Positions 1 through 5,748 of a stretch of DNA of 7,101 bases are shown piece by piece. The stretch spans positions 1 through 7,101 of the forward strand of contig JBBSTY010000172.1 in NCBI GenBank assembly GCA_038235385.1, in the 5' to 3' direction. A model generated the notes under the pieces. The model did no database searches, was not told where the DNA came from, and worked only from the letters and a program-made list of their open reading frames with translations. The DNA comes from JBBSTY01 sp038235385. GTDB lineage: Bacteria > Actinomycetota > Acidimicrobiia > Acidimicrobiales > Acidimicrobilacustridaceae. Every line of letters starts with the position of its first letter. Position 1 is the stretch's first letter. A program made the position numbers and the translations under genes.

Positions 1-136
1 GGTGCTCCTCGGTGGTGATCTCGAGGAGGTCGGCCTGCGCGCCGAACACCACGAAGGCGATGAATGCATCGGTGCCTCCGGGGGTGAACAGCGGTCGGTC
101 CCACGCGCCGGTCGGTGCGGCGTCGTCAGCGGTCAT
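1..136 (-). CDS. Unidentified protein, N-terminal fragment (runs off the window)
   Basis: The ATG at 136-134 on the minus strand opens a frame that stays open to the window edge, giving 45 residues that begin MTADDAAPTGAWDRPLF. The start is supported by the ATGA overlap with the stop codon of the upstream gene (TGA at 135-133), which usually means translational coupling in one operon. The visible part has a polar, Ala/Asp-rich leader of about 15 residues, then a mixed hydrophobic stretch (around residues 24-37) ending in an acidic segment (LLEITTEEH). I do not recognise the family and see no catalytic motif or clear membrane segment. Its only context is co-transcription with the VTT/DedA-like membrane protein. 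Confidence 0.6.
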   Translation of the reverse strand, partial: MTADDAAPTGAWDRPLFTPGGTDAFIAFVVFGAQADLLEITTEEH

Positions 137-903
137 GGCCCGATCCTCTTCGGGTCGTCCTCGCCGCTCGGTTCGGGGTCGTCGTCGAGATCGAGGAGCT
201 GTTGGATCTCGGTGGAACCGGTCCTCACCTCGCGGAGGAAGGTGAAGCCGACCAGGCCGACCGTGACGACGGTGAGCGGCAGGCGGTAGTCGCCGATGAA
301 GCCGAGGATCGAGTCGATCGTTCCCTGGAACACGTCGCCGATCCACCACATCAGCAGGACGCGGCCGATCGTGCCGATGACGTTGAGGGTCCAGAACACC
401 CGCGGACGCATGTGCGCGGCGCCGGCCACCAGGCACACCGGGTTGTTGGGGAACACCATCACGATGGCGTGGCCGTAGCGACCGAAGAGGTCCTCGAGGT
501 AGCGCATCATCGTGCCGAAGCGCGGCGTCCGCTGCTCCATCCACACGATGGCCCGGTCTCCGTAGAAGTGGCCGAGCGCGTAGAAGAAGATGTCGGGGAT
601 GAGCAATCGGATCACGCCGACGGCCAGGTAGGGCGCGAACGGGAGCTGGGCGGCGGCCAGCACCAGGTTGCGGTTGGCGGCGTTGAGCGCGATGAGCAGG
701 AGCGGTGCCTCGGTGGACAACGTCGGGAAGAAGGCGTTGCCGAGGTTGCTGGCCACCACGAGAGCGATGATGGGCGCAACCAGCAGGGTCAGGTTCCGGC
801 GTCCCAGTCCGGGGTGCTCTCGGGAACCACCGGGCGCGCCCTCGGACGGGTCGGCCCGAGACGCCGGGGGCTCGTTCTCGGGCGGATCGTCGGCGGAGGG
901 CAA
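133..903 (-). CDS. VTT/DedA-like (SNARE-associated) integral membrane protein
   Basis: The 256-residue product has a polar, Pro/Ser/Glu-rich cytoplasmic-looking N-terminus (1-36), hydrophobic segments at roughly 38-55, 64-85, 91-112, 145-163, 170-190 and 206-224, and an acidic C-terminal tail (237-252). The middle fits the VTT/DedA layout: an aspartate followed by a Y-x-L-G-x-x-Y-G element (D104 to G115), then a long helix with a G-R-Y-G lead-in (141-144), an A-G-A-A-H-M turn (160-165) and N-x-x-G-T (174-178). DedA-like proteins are tied to membrane lipid handling (undecaprenyl-phosphate or phospholipid flipping) and proton-coupled homeostasis; which applies here cannot be read from the sequence. 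The usual R-F-x-P-x-x-R arginines are replaced by V-F-P-N-N-P (150-155), so it belongs to a divergent subgroup. The start is TTG at 903-901, as no ATG or GTG precedes the first membrane segment; a GACAAT hexamer lies 6 bases upstream. It is divergent from the acyl-CoA ligase gene and coupled to the gene after it by ATGA. Confidence 0.78.
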   Translation of the reverse strand: MPSADDPPENEPPASRADPSEGAPGGSREHPGLGRRNLTLLVAPIIALVVASNLGNAFFPTLSTEAPLLLIALNAANRNLVLAAAQLPFAPYLAVGVIRLLIPDIFFYALGHFYGDRAIVWMEQRTPRFGTMMRYLEDLFGRYGHAIVMVFPNNPVCLVAGAAHMRPRVFWTLNVIGTIGRVLLMWWIGDVFQGTIDSILGFIGDYRLPLTVVTVGLVGFTFLREVRTGSTEIQQLLDLDDDPEPSGEDDPKRIGP

Positions 904-922
904 GCAACGATTGTCGCACCCC

Positions 923-996
923 CCGGGTCCGCGAGCACCACCGGACCCGGTGGCGCACTCGCCGGGTCGAGCGCGTACGCTCCGAACCGGACCCGG
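923..996. repeat. Four CCGGGTC/GACCCGG half-sites in the divergent intergenic region
   Basis: CCGGGTC occurs at 923-929 and 962-968, and its reverse complement GACCCGG at 944-950 and 990-996, alternating in orientation. The first pair extends to a perfect 9-base inverted repeat (923-931 with 942-950, 10-base loop). The 11-mer ACCGGACCCGG is present twice (940-950 and 986-996). The block lies between the divergent starts at 903 (minus) and 1044 (plus), where a shared regulator could bind. It could also be a transcript hairpin or chance in GC-rich DNA. No protein can be assigned. Confidence 0.4.
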
Positions 997-1017
997 GCCC
1001 CGCGTTGCCCGCGTCCG

Positions 1018-1038
1018 TACGATTCGCTCACCAGGGGG
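1018..1038 (+). promoter_or_regulatory. -10-like hexamer and Shine-Dalgarno site of the acyl-CoA ligase gene
   Basis: TACGAT at 1018-1023 matches the TANNNT actinobacterial -10 pattern. AGGGGG at 1033-1038 sits five bases before the ATG at 1044. Together they imply a leader of about 14 bases and favour 1044 over the in-frame upstream start at 1005, which would place this Shine-Dalgarno site inside the coding region. No convincing -35 element is visible, so the promoter half is weaker than the ribosome binding site. Confidence 0.5.
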
Positions 1039-1043
1039 AACAC

Positions 1044-2681
1044 ATGCAAGGCCTCATGCAGGACCGTCCGCTCGCGCTGCCGCACCTCTTCGATCGAGCC
1101 GAGACCCTCTTCCCGAAGAAGCAGATCGTCACGGCCACGGCGACCGGCATCGAACGCCGCAGCTACGGCGAGTGGGCCGATCGCACGCGGCGGCTCGGCG
1201 GGGCACTCGATGCCCTCGGCATCAGCGCTGACGGCCGGGTGGCGACCTTCGCGTGGAACACCGCCAACCACCTCGAGCTCTACTTCGCAGCTCCGTGCAC
1301 CGGCCGGGTGCTGCACACGCTCAACATCCGGCTGTTCCCCGAGCAGGTCACCTACATCGTCAACCACGCCGAGGACGAGGTCATCTTCGTCGACCGGTCC
1401 CTGCTGGGCCTGCTCTGGCCGCTGCTCGACACCTTCGACTCGAACCCCCACATCGTGATCATGGACGACGGACGGGGCGAGATCCCGAGCGCCGACGGTG
1501 GTCGTCGCACCTACGACTACGAGGAGCTCCTCGCCGCCGCCGACCCCGTCGAGTGGCACGTCGACGACGAGAACCAGGCGATGTCGATGTGTTACACGAG
1601 CGGCACCACCGGCAACCCCAAGGGCGTCGTCTACAGCCACCGCTCGACCTACCTGCACACCCTGGCGTGCCTCACCACCGACAGCCTCGGTGCCGGCGAG
1701 CGCGACACCATCTTGCCCGTGGTGCCCATGTTCCACGCCAACGCCTGGGGCCTGGCCCATGCGGCGGTCGCCTGCGGAGCCAACCTGGTGATGCCCGGCC
1801 CGAACATGACGCCCACGGCCATCGCCGACCTGATCGAGAACGAGAAGGTCACCATCGCGGCCGGGGTCCCCACCATCTGGATGGGCGTGCTGCCGGAGCT
1901 GAAGGGGCGCGACCTCTCGGCGTTGCGGCTCATCCCGTGCGGCGGTTCCGCGGTGCCCAAGGCGCTGTCGGAGGCGTTCCGGGAGCAGACGGGCCTCCCC
2001 ATCCTGCAGGCGTGGGGCATGACCGAGACGAGCCCGGTCGCCTCGATCGGTCGCGTCAAGAGCTACCTGGCCGATTCGCTCACCGAGGACGAGCAGGCCG
2101 ACTACCGCTCGTCGCAGGGACTGGTCTCGATCGGGGTCGACTTCCGCATCGCCGATCCGGACACGCTCGAGCTCCAGCCGTGGGACGGCACCAGCCGGGG
2201 CGAGCTCCAGGTCGCCGGCCCGTGGATCGCCCGTGAGTACTACGACGACGACCGGTCGCCCGAGTCGTTCACGCCCGACGGCTGGCTCAAGACGGGCGAC
2301 GTCGCCACCGTCGACGCCGAGGGCTACATCCGTCTGGTCGACCGCACCAAGGACGTGGTGAAGTCGGGCGGCGAGTGGATCAGCTCGGTGGAGCTCGAGA
2401 ACGAGATCATGGCCCACCCCAAGGTCGCCGAGGCCGCGGTCATCGGGGTCTCGCACCCGAAGTGGAGCGAGCGTCCGTTGGCCTGCGTGGTCGTCAAGGA
2501 GGGTGAGGAGCTCACCGCCGCCGAGGTCCTCGAGTTCCTCGACGGCCGCGTCGCCAAGTGGTGGCTCCCCGACGATGTGGTGTTCATCGACGAGGTGCCC
2601 AAGACGAGCGTCGGCAAGTTCTCCAAGAAGACCCTCCGCGACACCTACGCCGACCACGTGCTGCCCACCTCCGGGAACTGA
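1044..2681 (+). CDS. Fatty-acyl-CoA ligase (AMP-binding, ANL superfamily)
   Basis: The 545-residue product activates a carboxylic acid, most likely a medium- or long-chain fatty acid, to its acyl-CoA through an acyl-adenylate, in the cytoplasm or at the membrane face. All core ANL motifs are present: the phosphate-binding loop TSGTTGNPKG (185-194), the adenine-pocket motif Q-A-W-G-M-T-E-T-S-P (322-331), G-W-L-K-T-G-D with ribose-binding D419, the hinge region D-R-T-K-D-V-V-K-S-G-G-E-W-I-S (433-447), and the C-terminal P-K-T-S-V-G-K with catalytic lysine K525. Length and overall pattern match the AlkK/Thermus-type long-chain acyl-CoA synthetases as I recall them, including an N-terminus beginning M-Q-G, which supports the ATG at 1044 together with its AGGGGG site. 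It faces the membrane protein gene divergently and precedes the SURF1 gene by 56 bases. Chain-length preference cannot be read from the sequence, and a role in activating other hydrophobic acids is possible. Confidence 0.93.
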   Translation: MQGLMQDRPLALPHLFDRAETLFPKKQIVTATATGIERRSYGEWADRTRRLGGALDALGISADGRVATFAWNTANHLELYFAAPCTGRVLHTLNIRLFPEQVTYIVNHAEDEVIFVDRSLLGLLWPLLDTFDSNPHIVIMDDGRGEIPSADGGRRTYDYEELLAAADPVEWHVDDENQAMSMCYTSGTTGNPKGVVYSHRSTYLHTLACLTTDSLGAGERDTILPVVPMFHANAWGLAHAAVACGANLVMPGPNMTPTAIADLIENEKVTIAAGVPTIWMGVLPELKGRDLSALRLIPCGGSAVPKALSEAFREQTGLPILQAWGMTETSPVASIGRVKSYLADSLTEDEQADYRSSQGLVSIGVDFRIADPDTLELQPWDGTSRGELQVAGPWIAREYYDDDRSPESFTPDGWLKTGDVATVDAEGYIRLVDRTKDVVKSGGEWISSVELENEIMAHPKVAEAAVIGVSHPKWSERPLACVVVKEGEELTAAEVLEFLDGRVAKWWLPDDVVFIDEVPKTSVGKFSKKTLRDTYADHVLPTSGN

Positions 2682-2725
2682 CCCCGGCCCGGGGCGACGA
2701 ATGGGGTGGCCGTCGGGCTCGCCCC

Positions 2726-2731
2726 TAACCT
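2726..2731 (+). promoter_or_regulatory. -10-like hexamer TAACCT for a leaderless SURF1 transcript
   Basis: TAACCT fits TANNNT and ends six bases before the GTG at 2738, the spacing expected between a -10 element and a transcription start. Transcription would therefore begin on the start codon. It is flanked by CCCC (2722-2725) and GGGG (2732-2735). No -35 match is evident and no Shine-Dalgarno-like sequence is obvious in the usual window. Confidence 0.42.
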
Positions 2732-2737
2732 GGGGTG

Positions 2738-3574
2738 GTGGCTCGGTACCGGTGGGCTTTTCGTCCCGGATGGATCCTCTCGCACCTCTTCGTGATCGGG
2801 TGCGTGGTGCTCTTCGTGTTCCTCGGCTTCTGGCAGTTCGGCCGCCTCATGGGCCGACGGGAGGCCAACGACCTGATCCGCGAGCGCGAGTCGATGGCCC
2901 TCGTGCCGGTCACCGAGACGATGTCGGCCGGGGACACGCCGGACCAGGTCGGCGACGCCGTGTTCCGACAGGTCAGCGCTGAGGGCGTCTACGCCGTCGA
3001 CGACCAGGTCCTCATCCGCAACCGCACCAACCAGGGGGCGCCGGGCTACTGGGTGGTGACCCCGCTGGTGCTCGCCGACGGCGACGCAGTGGTGGTGAAC
3101 CGCGGGTGGATCCCCATCCAGACCGGTGACGAGGTCGAACCGGCCTTCTACGCGCCGCCCAGCGGCCAGGTCCAGGTCACCGGGCTGGTCGTCGACAGCC
3201 AGGAGCAGTCCGGTCTCGGGATCACCGACCCCGACGGTGAACGGCTCGCGAAGTTGTCACGGGTCGACGTCCCCCGGCTCCAGCAACAGGTCGATCTCGC
3301 GCTGCTCCCGATGTTCGTGAACCTGGTCGGGCAGGACCCTGCGCAGTCCGGGCAGCTCCCGGAGCCCGTTCCTCCCCCCGAGCTCACCGACGGCTCCCAC
3401 CTCAACTACGCCGGGCAGTGGTTCATCTTCGCCACGCTCACCACGATCGTGTACCCGCTCCTCCTGCGCCGCACGGCGCGGAACAAGGCAGCCGAGGGCG
3501 CCATCGGGCCGGTCGACGTCGATCCGTCGGCGGCCGAGGTCGCGGACCTCGCGTCGACCGCCACGTCGCACTGA
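2738..3574 (+). CDS. SURF1 family protein (cytochrome c oxidase assembly factor)
   Basis: The 278-residue product has the SURF1 topology: one N-terminal membrane helix (about 14-35), a large extracytoplasmic domain, and one C-terminal membrane helix (about 227-247). Three family hallmarks are visible: L-G-F-W-Q-F-G-R-L at the end of the first helix (29-37), N-R-G-W-I-P in the domain (121-126), and H-L-N-Y-A-G-Q-W-F entering the second helix (221-229). SURF1/Shy1 proteins help insert haem a into subunit I of aa3-type terminal oxidases, implying aerobic respiration. GTG codons at 2735 and 2738 are both possible starts. I chose 2738 for its six-base spacing from the TAACCT hexamer and because the N-terminus then reads M-A-R-Y-R, as is common in actinobacterial relatives. 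The TetR gene begins one base after its stop. No oxidase subunit or haem a synthesis gene is in this window, so it appears detached from its functional partners. Confidence 0.88.
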   Translation: MARYRWAFRPGWILSHLFVIGCVVLFVFLGFWQFGRLMGRREANDLIRERESMALVPVTETMSAGDTPDQVGDAVFRQVSAEGVYAVDDQVLIRNRTNQGAPGYWVVTPLVLADGDAVVVNRGWIPIQTGDEVEPAFYAPPSGQVQVTGLVVDSQEQSGLGITDPDGERLAKLSRVDVPRLQQQVDLALLPMFVNLVGQDPAQSGQLPEPVPPPELTDGSHLNYAGQWFIFATLTTIVYPLLLRRTARNKAAEGAIGPVDVDPSAAEVADLASTATSH

Positions 3575-3575
3575 C

Positions 3576-4157
3576 ATGGCGGTGCGGTCCGACACCCGGC
3601 TTCGCATCCTGGCGGGTGCGCTCGACTCGGTCGAGCGGCTCGGGATGGGGCGGTCCAGCCTCGAGGACGTCGCCCGGGCCGCGGGCGTGTCCAGAGCGAC
3701 CGTCTACCGCTACTTCCCGGGCGGCCGGGATCAGGTGGTCACCGAGACGGTGGCCTGGGAGATCGAGAACTTCCTGGCCCGGATCGTCGCCGCGGTCGAC
3801 GAGCTCGACGGTCTGCACGAGAAGCTGCGAACCGCACTCGTCGTCGGGCACGAGGCCATCGGTGACCATCAGCTGCTCCAGCGGCTGGTCTCGACCGAGC
3901 CCGAGGAGATCTTCCGGGAACTCGCCGAGATCGGTGCCGTCCTCCGCGAGGCGGTGGTCGTCTACCTCGAGCGCGAGGTGCGTCGCGAGCGTCTCCTGCC
4001 CGGCATCGACCCGGCCGAGGCCGCCGATTACTGCGCCCGGCTGTACCTCTCCTACCTCGGCAGCCAGGGCGGGACCGACCTGGCCGACGAGGACGCGGTC
4101 GACCGGCTCGTGGCGACCCAGTTCCTCCCCGGCATCGTCGAGCGCGCACCGGGGTGA
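3576..4157 (+). CDS. TetR/AcrR family transcriptional regulator (first of two)
   Basis: The 193-residue product has a typical TetR length. The N-terminal DNA-binding domain spans about residues 5-52, with the helix-turn-helix at about 28-47 (S-L-E-D-V-A-R-A-A-G-V-S-R-A-T-V-Y-R-Y-F). The C-terminal part is helical and presumably forms the ligand-binding and dimerisation core. Family members usually repress nearby genes and release DNA on binding a small, often hydrophobic, ligand; the ligand here is unknown. The ATG comes one base after the SURF1 stop (TGA-C-ATG) with no clear Shine-Dalgarno sequence, so translation probably depends on reinitiation and the gene is co-transcribed with SURF1. 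It resembles the second TetR protein downstream in both the DNA-binding domain and the core (an L-L/L-Q-x-L-V-x-x-E-P-E segment and a C-terminal L-P element). No candidate operator was found directly before it. Confidence 0.92.
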   Translation: MAVRSDTRLRILAGALDSVERLGMGRSSLEDVARAAGVSRATVYRYFPGGRDQVVTETVAWEIENFLARIVAAVDELDGLHEKLRTALVVGHEAIGDHQLLQRLVSTEPEEIFRELAEIGAVLREAVVVYLEREVRRERLLPGIDPAEAADYCARLYLSYLGSQGGTDLADEDAVDRLVATQFLPGIVERAPG

Positions 4158-4182
4158 CCCGTCCCCGCACACGTCCGACCCG

Positions 4183-4188
4183 TAGGAT
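4183..4188 (+). promoter_or_regulatory. -10-like hexamer TAGGAT before the lipoprotein gene
   Basis: TAGGAT fits TANNNT and ends seven bases before the ATG at 4196 (four before an in-frame GTG at 4193), implying a leaderless or nearly leaderless transcript. It gives this gene its own promoter within the rightward gene series. No convincing -35 element is seen. Confidence 0.45.
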
Positions 4189-4195
4189 CGACGTG

Positions 4196-4906
4196 ATGTG
4201 GGGTCGGGCGAGCGGGGTGCGGATGGGCGTTGCGATCGCGCTCGTCTCGGTCGTGGCGATCCTGGGGGCGTGCTCGGGCGCCGACGAACCCGTCCCCGAG
4301 CCGCCGACCGGCTCGTCGACCGACCTCCGACCGCCGCCGAGTCCCGGTGGGCAGGATCCCGCCGATCTCGCCGACGAGCTGCTCGGGATCGACGACGTCC
4401 GGCCGCTCCCCGCGTTCGGGCTCGACACCCGTGAGCAACCGGTGCTCGATCCCCAGCAGTTCACCCTCGGGACCCTGCACGGTCCGTGCGGTGCGACCGT
4501 CCAGACGCCCTTCGCCGCCGGGTCGTCGCGTGTGTTCCGGTCGACGGTGTCGCTCGTGGTCGAGGCGGTCGCCGAGCCCGGGGCCGACGAGGCCGCCGCG
4601 TTCGTCGAGGAGCTGCGCGCCGACGCCGTGCCCGGCTGCGCCGCCTTCGAGGAGCAACTGGGCGCGGCCGAGCCGTCGACGTTGACCTTGGCGTCGATGC
4701 TCGACCTCTCGGCCCTCGGCGACGCCGCGATCGGGTGGACGCAGGAGGTGACCGCGTCGACGGGTCGCGTCGGGTACCGGGCCGTCCTCGTCGCCGCCGA
4801 TGCCGATCGGCTCTGGCTCCTCGCCGTGCTGTCACCGAACCCGATCCCGACCGCGGACCTCGTCGGCCTCGGCCAGGTGGCCTCGACGCGTGCCGGAGGC
4901 GGTTGA
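4196..4906 (+). CDS. Predicted lipoprotein of unknown function
   Basis: The 236-residue product begins with a lipoprotein signal peptide: a short basic start (R4, R9), a hydrophobic core (about 11-23) and the lipobox L-G-A-C with modified cysteine C26. After cleavage it should be anchored on the outer face of the cytoplasmic membrane. A Pro/Ser/Asp-rich linker follows (about 28-60), then a compact domain to the C-terminus. The mature domain has exactly two cysteines, C98 (in G-P-C-G) and C148 (in V-P-G-C), suggesting one disulfide. The layout loosely recalls extracytoplasmic sensor-like domains of actinobacteria such as the PknH C-terminal type, but I cannot assign a family. The ATG at 4196 is favoured by the TAGGAT hexamer; ATG at 4223 would leave too little basic N-region, and the frame opens further upstream at 4154. 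It sits between the two TetR genes, 38 bases after the first. Confidence 0.8.
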   Translation: MWGRASGVRMGVAIALVSVVAILGACSGADEPVPEPPTGSSTDLRPPPSPGGQDPADLADELLGIDDVRPLPAFGLDTREQPVLDPQQFTLGTLHGPCGATVQTPFAAGSSRVFRSTVSLVVEAVAEPGADEAAAFVEELRADAVPGCAAFEEQLGAAEPSTLTLASMLDLSALGDAAIGWTQEVTASTGRVGYRAVLVAADADRLWLLAVLSPNPIPTADLVGLGQVASTRAGGG

Positions 4907-4928
4907 CGCCGGGAGCACGACGGCGACC

Positions 4929-4958
4929 CGCGATCGTTGGCAATGACACAAGATCGCG
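4929..4958. repeat. Inverted repeat CGCGATC / GATCGCG
   Basis: A perfect 7-base inverted repeat (4929-4935 and 4952-4958) with a 16-base spacer lies between the lipoprotein stop and the second TetR start. It spans the -35 element and interleaves with the larger palindrome at 4943-4971. It could be an extra regulator site or a weak terminator hairpin for the lipoprotein gene, although no T-run follows. Confidence 0.3.
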
Positions 4959-4966
4959 CTTATTGT
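4937..4966 (+). promoter_or_regulatory. Sigma70-type promoter of the TetR/di-iron operon
   Basis: TTGGCA at 4937-4942 and TATTGT at 4961-4966 are separated by 18 bases, and each closely resembles the vegetative consensus. This is the best promoter match in the window and lies in an unusually AT-rich stretch. Transcription should start around 4973-4975, either on the ATG at 4975 or about 30 bases before the GTG at 5005. Confidence 0.6.
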
Positions 4967-4971
4967 CTCAT
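4943..4971. promoter_or_regulatory. Putative TetR operator (imperfect palindrome over the -10 element)
   Basis: ATGACACAA (4943-4951) and TTGTCTCAT (4963-4971) form 9-base half-sites with one mismatch, separated by 11 bases. The palindrome covers the promoter spacer and the -10 hexamer, so a bound dimer would block RNA polymerase. Its place directly before a TetR gene suggests autorepression and control of the downstream di-iron gene. A separate perfect 10-base palindrome, TCTCATGAGA, lies at 4966-4975 at the expected transcription start. Confidence 0.5.
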
Positions 4972-5004
4972 GAGATGGCTGCCACGCCCAGGGGAGATGC
5001 GATC

Positions 5005-5748
5005 GTGAACGCCCGTCCGGACGACGGAGCGACCAGGGGCTCATCGCCCTCGCCGAGCGCCGGTGCGTCACCGATGGTGGTCGACGGGCGCGTGGCCCCG
5101 GTGGCGGACGCCCCCGGGTCGGCGTCGGCGCGACGCTCCCGCATCCTCGACGCCACCCTCGTGTGCGTCGCCCGCTGGGGTGTCAACAAGACCACGCTCG
5201 ACGATGTCGCCCGGGAAGCGGGGTGCAGCCGGGCCACCGTCTACCGACTCGTCGACGGCGGCAAGGACGGGCTCATGCTCGCGGCGGCGGACCGTGAGCT
5301 CGAGCGCTTCTTCTGGCACCTGCGTGATCGGGTGGGCTCGGAGACGACGGTCGTCGGACGGGTCGCCCTCGCCATCGCCGAATCCGTCCGCGTCATCGCC
5401 GGCCACCACGCCCTGCAGCAGCTCGTCGTGCACGAGCCCGAGGTCGTGCTCCCGTTCATCTCCTTCGACGCCCTCGATCCGCTGCTCGAGGCGTCGGCGG
5501 CGTTCGGTGCCATCGTCCTCGCCACGTTCCTCGAACCCGACGACGCCCGGGCGGTCGGCGAGTGGGTGGCGCGGGTCGTCGTGTCCTACGGGTTCGAACC
5601 GGACCCCCGCCTCGACCTCGGCGACATGCGCACCGCCGACCGATTCGTGCGCCGCTACCTCCCTCACCTCATCACCGCCGGACCCCCGTCGAGCATCGCC
5701 GCCGATGATCGTCGGAACGACAAGGAGACAACCCATGTCCACCACTGA
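5005..5748 (+). CDS. TetR family transcriptional regulator (second), probable local repressor
   Basis: From the GTG at 5005 the product is 247 residues. It has a low-complexity, Ser/Pro/Ala/Gly-rich leader (1-42), a TetR DNA-binding domain (about 43-88) with the helix-turn-helix at about 64-83 (T-L-D-D-V-A-R-E-A-G-C-S-R-A-T-V-Y-R-L-V), and a helical C-terminal core. The recognition helix ends Y-R-L-V instead of the common Y-R-Y-F. The GTG is preceded by GGGGAG (4991-4996) with an eight-base gap. The alternative is ATG at 4975, eight bases after the -10 hexamer, which would be leaderless and add ten residues; both are plausible. The palindrome over its promoter suggests autoregulation. Its stop lies 14 bases inside the di-iron gene, and its Lys-Glu codons near the end (AAG GAG) form that gene's ribosome binding site, so the two are translated as a unit. 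It resembles the first TetR protein upstream. Confidence 0.9.
   Translation: MNARPDDGATRGSSPSPSAGASPMVVDGRVAPVADAPGSASARRSRILDATLVCVARWGVNKTTLDDVAREAGCSRATVYRLVDGGKDGLMLAAADRELERFFWHLRDRVGSETTVVGRVALAIAESVRVIAGHHALQQLVVHEPEVVLPFISFDALDPLLEASAAFGAIVLATFLEPDDARAVGEWVARVVVSYGFEPDPRLDLGDMRTADRFVRRYLPHLITAGPPSSIAADDRRNDKETTHVHH
5722..5728 (+). promoter_or_regulatory. Shine-Dalgarno site AAGGAGA of the di-iron gene
   Basis: AAGGAGA lies within the last codons of the second TetR gene and ends six bases before the ATG at 5735. It fixes the start of the di-iron gene, whose reading frame is open much further upstream, and ties its translation to the regulator. Confidence 0.8.

Noticed and set aside
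1005..1043. Earlier start of the acyl-CoA ligase at 1005
   Set aside because: It would place the AGGGGG ribosome binding site and the TACGAT hexamer inside the coding sequence, and the 13 extra residues do not fit the family's N-terminus as I recall it.
115..1458. Plus-strand open frame of 447 codons across the left part
   Set aside because: It runs opposite the membrane protein gene and out of frame into the ligase gene. Its composition (His/Asp/Glu/Arg-rich, then Ser/Arg/Pro-rich) is typical of a shadow frame.
789..2657. Long minus-strand open frame of 622 codons
   Set aside because: It lies opposite the acyl-CoA ligase, whose motifs are all intact. The translation is Val/Gly/Asp/Arg-rich and shows no family pattern, as expected of a high-GC antisense shadow.
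2686..2698. CCCCGG/CCGGGG palindrome after the acyl-CoA ligase stop
   Set aside because: The arms are nearly contiguous, leaving too small a loop, and there is no T-run, so I did not call a terminator.
4150..4167. CGGGG/CCCCG inverted repeat over the first TetR stop codon
   Set aside because: A 5-base GC stem is expected by chance in DNA of this composition, and no T-run follows.
5063..5734. In-frame upstream extension of the di-iron protein
   Set aside because: The frame is open from 5063, but this stretch encodes the second TetR protein in another frame. The translation is Ser/Arg/Pro-rich noise, and AAGGAGA fixes the true start at 5735.
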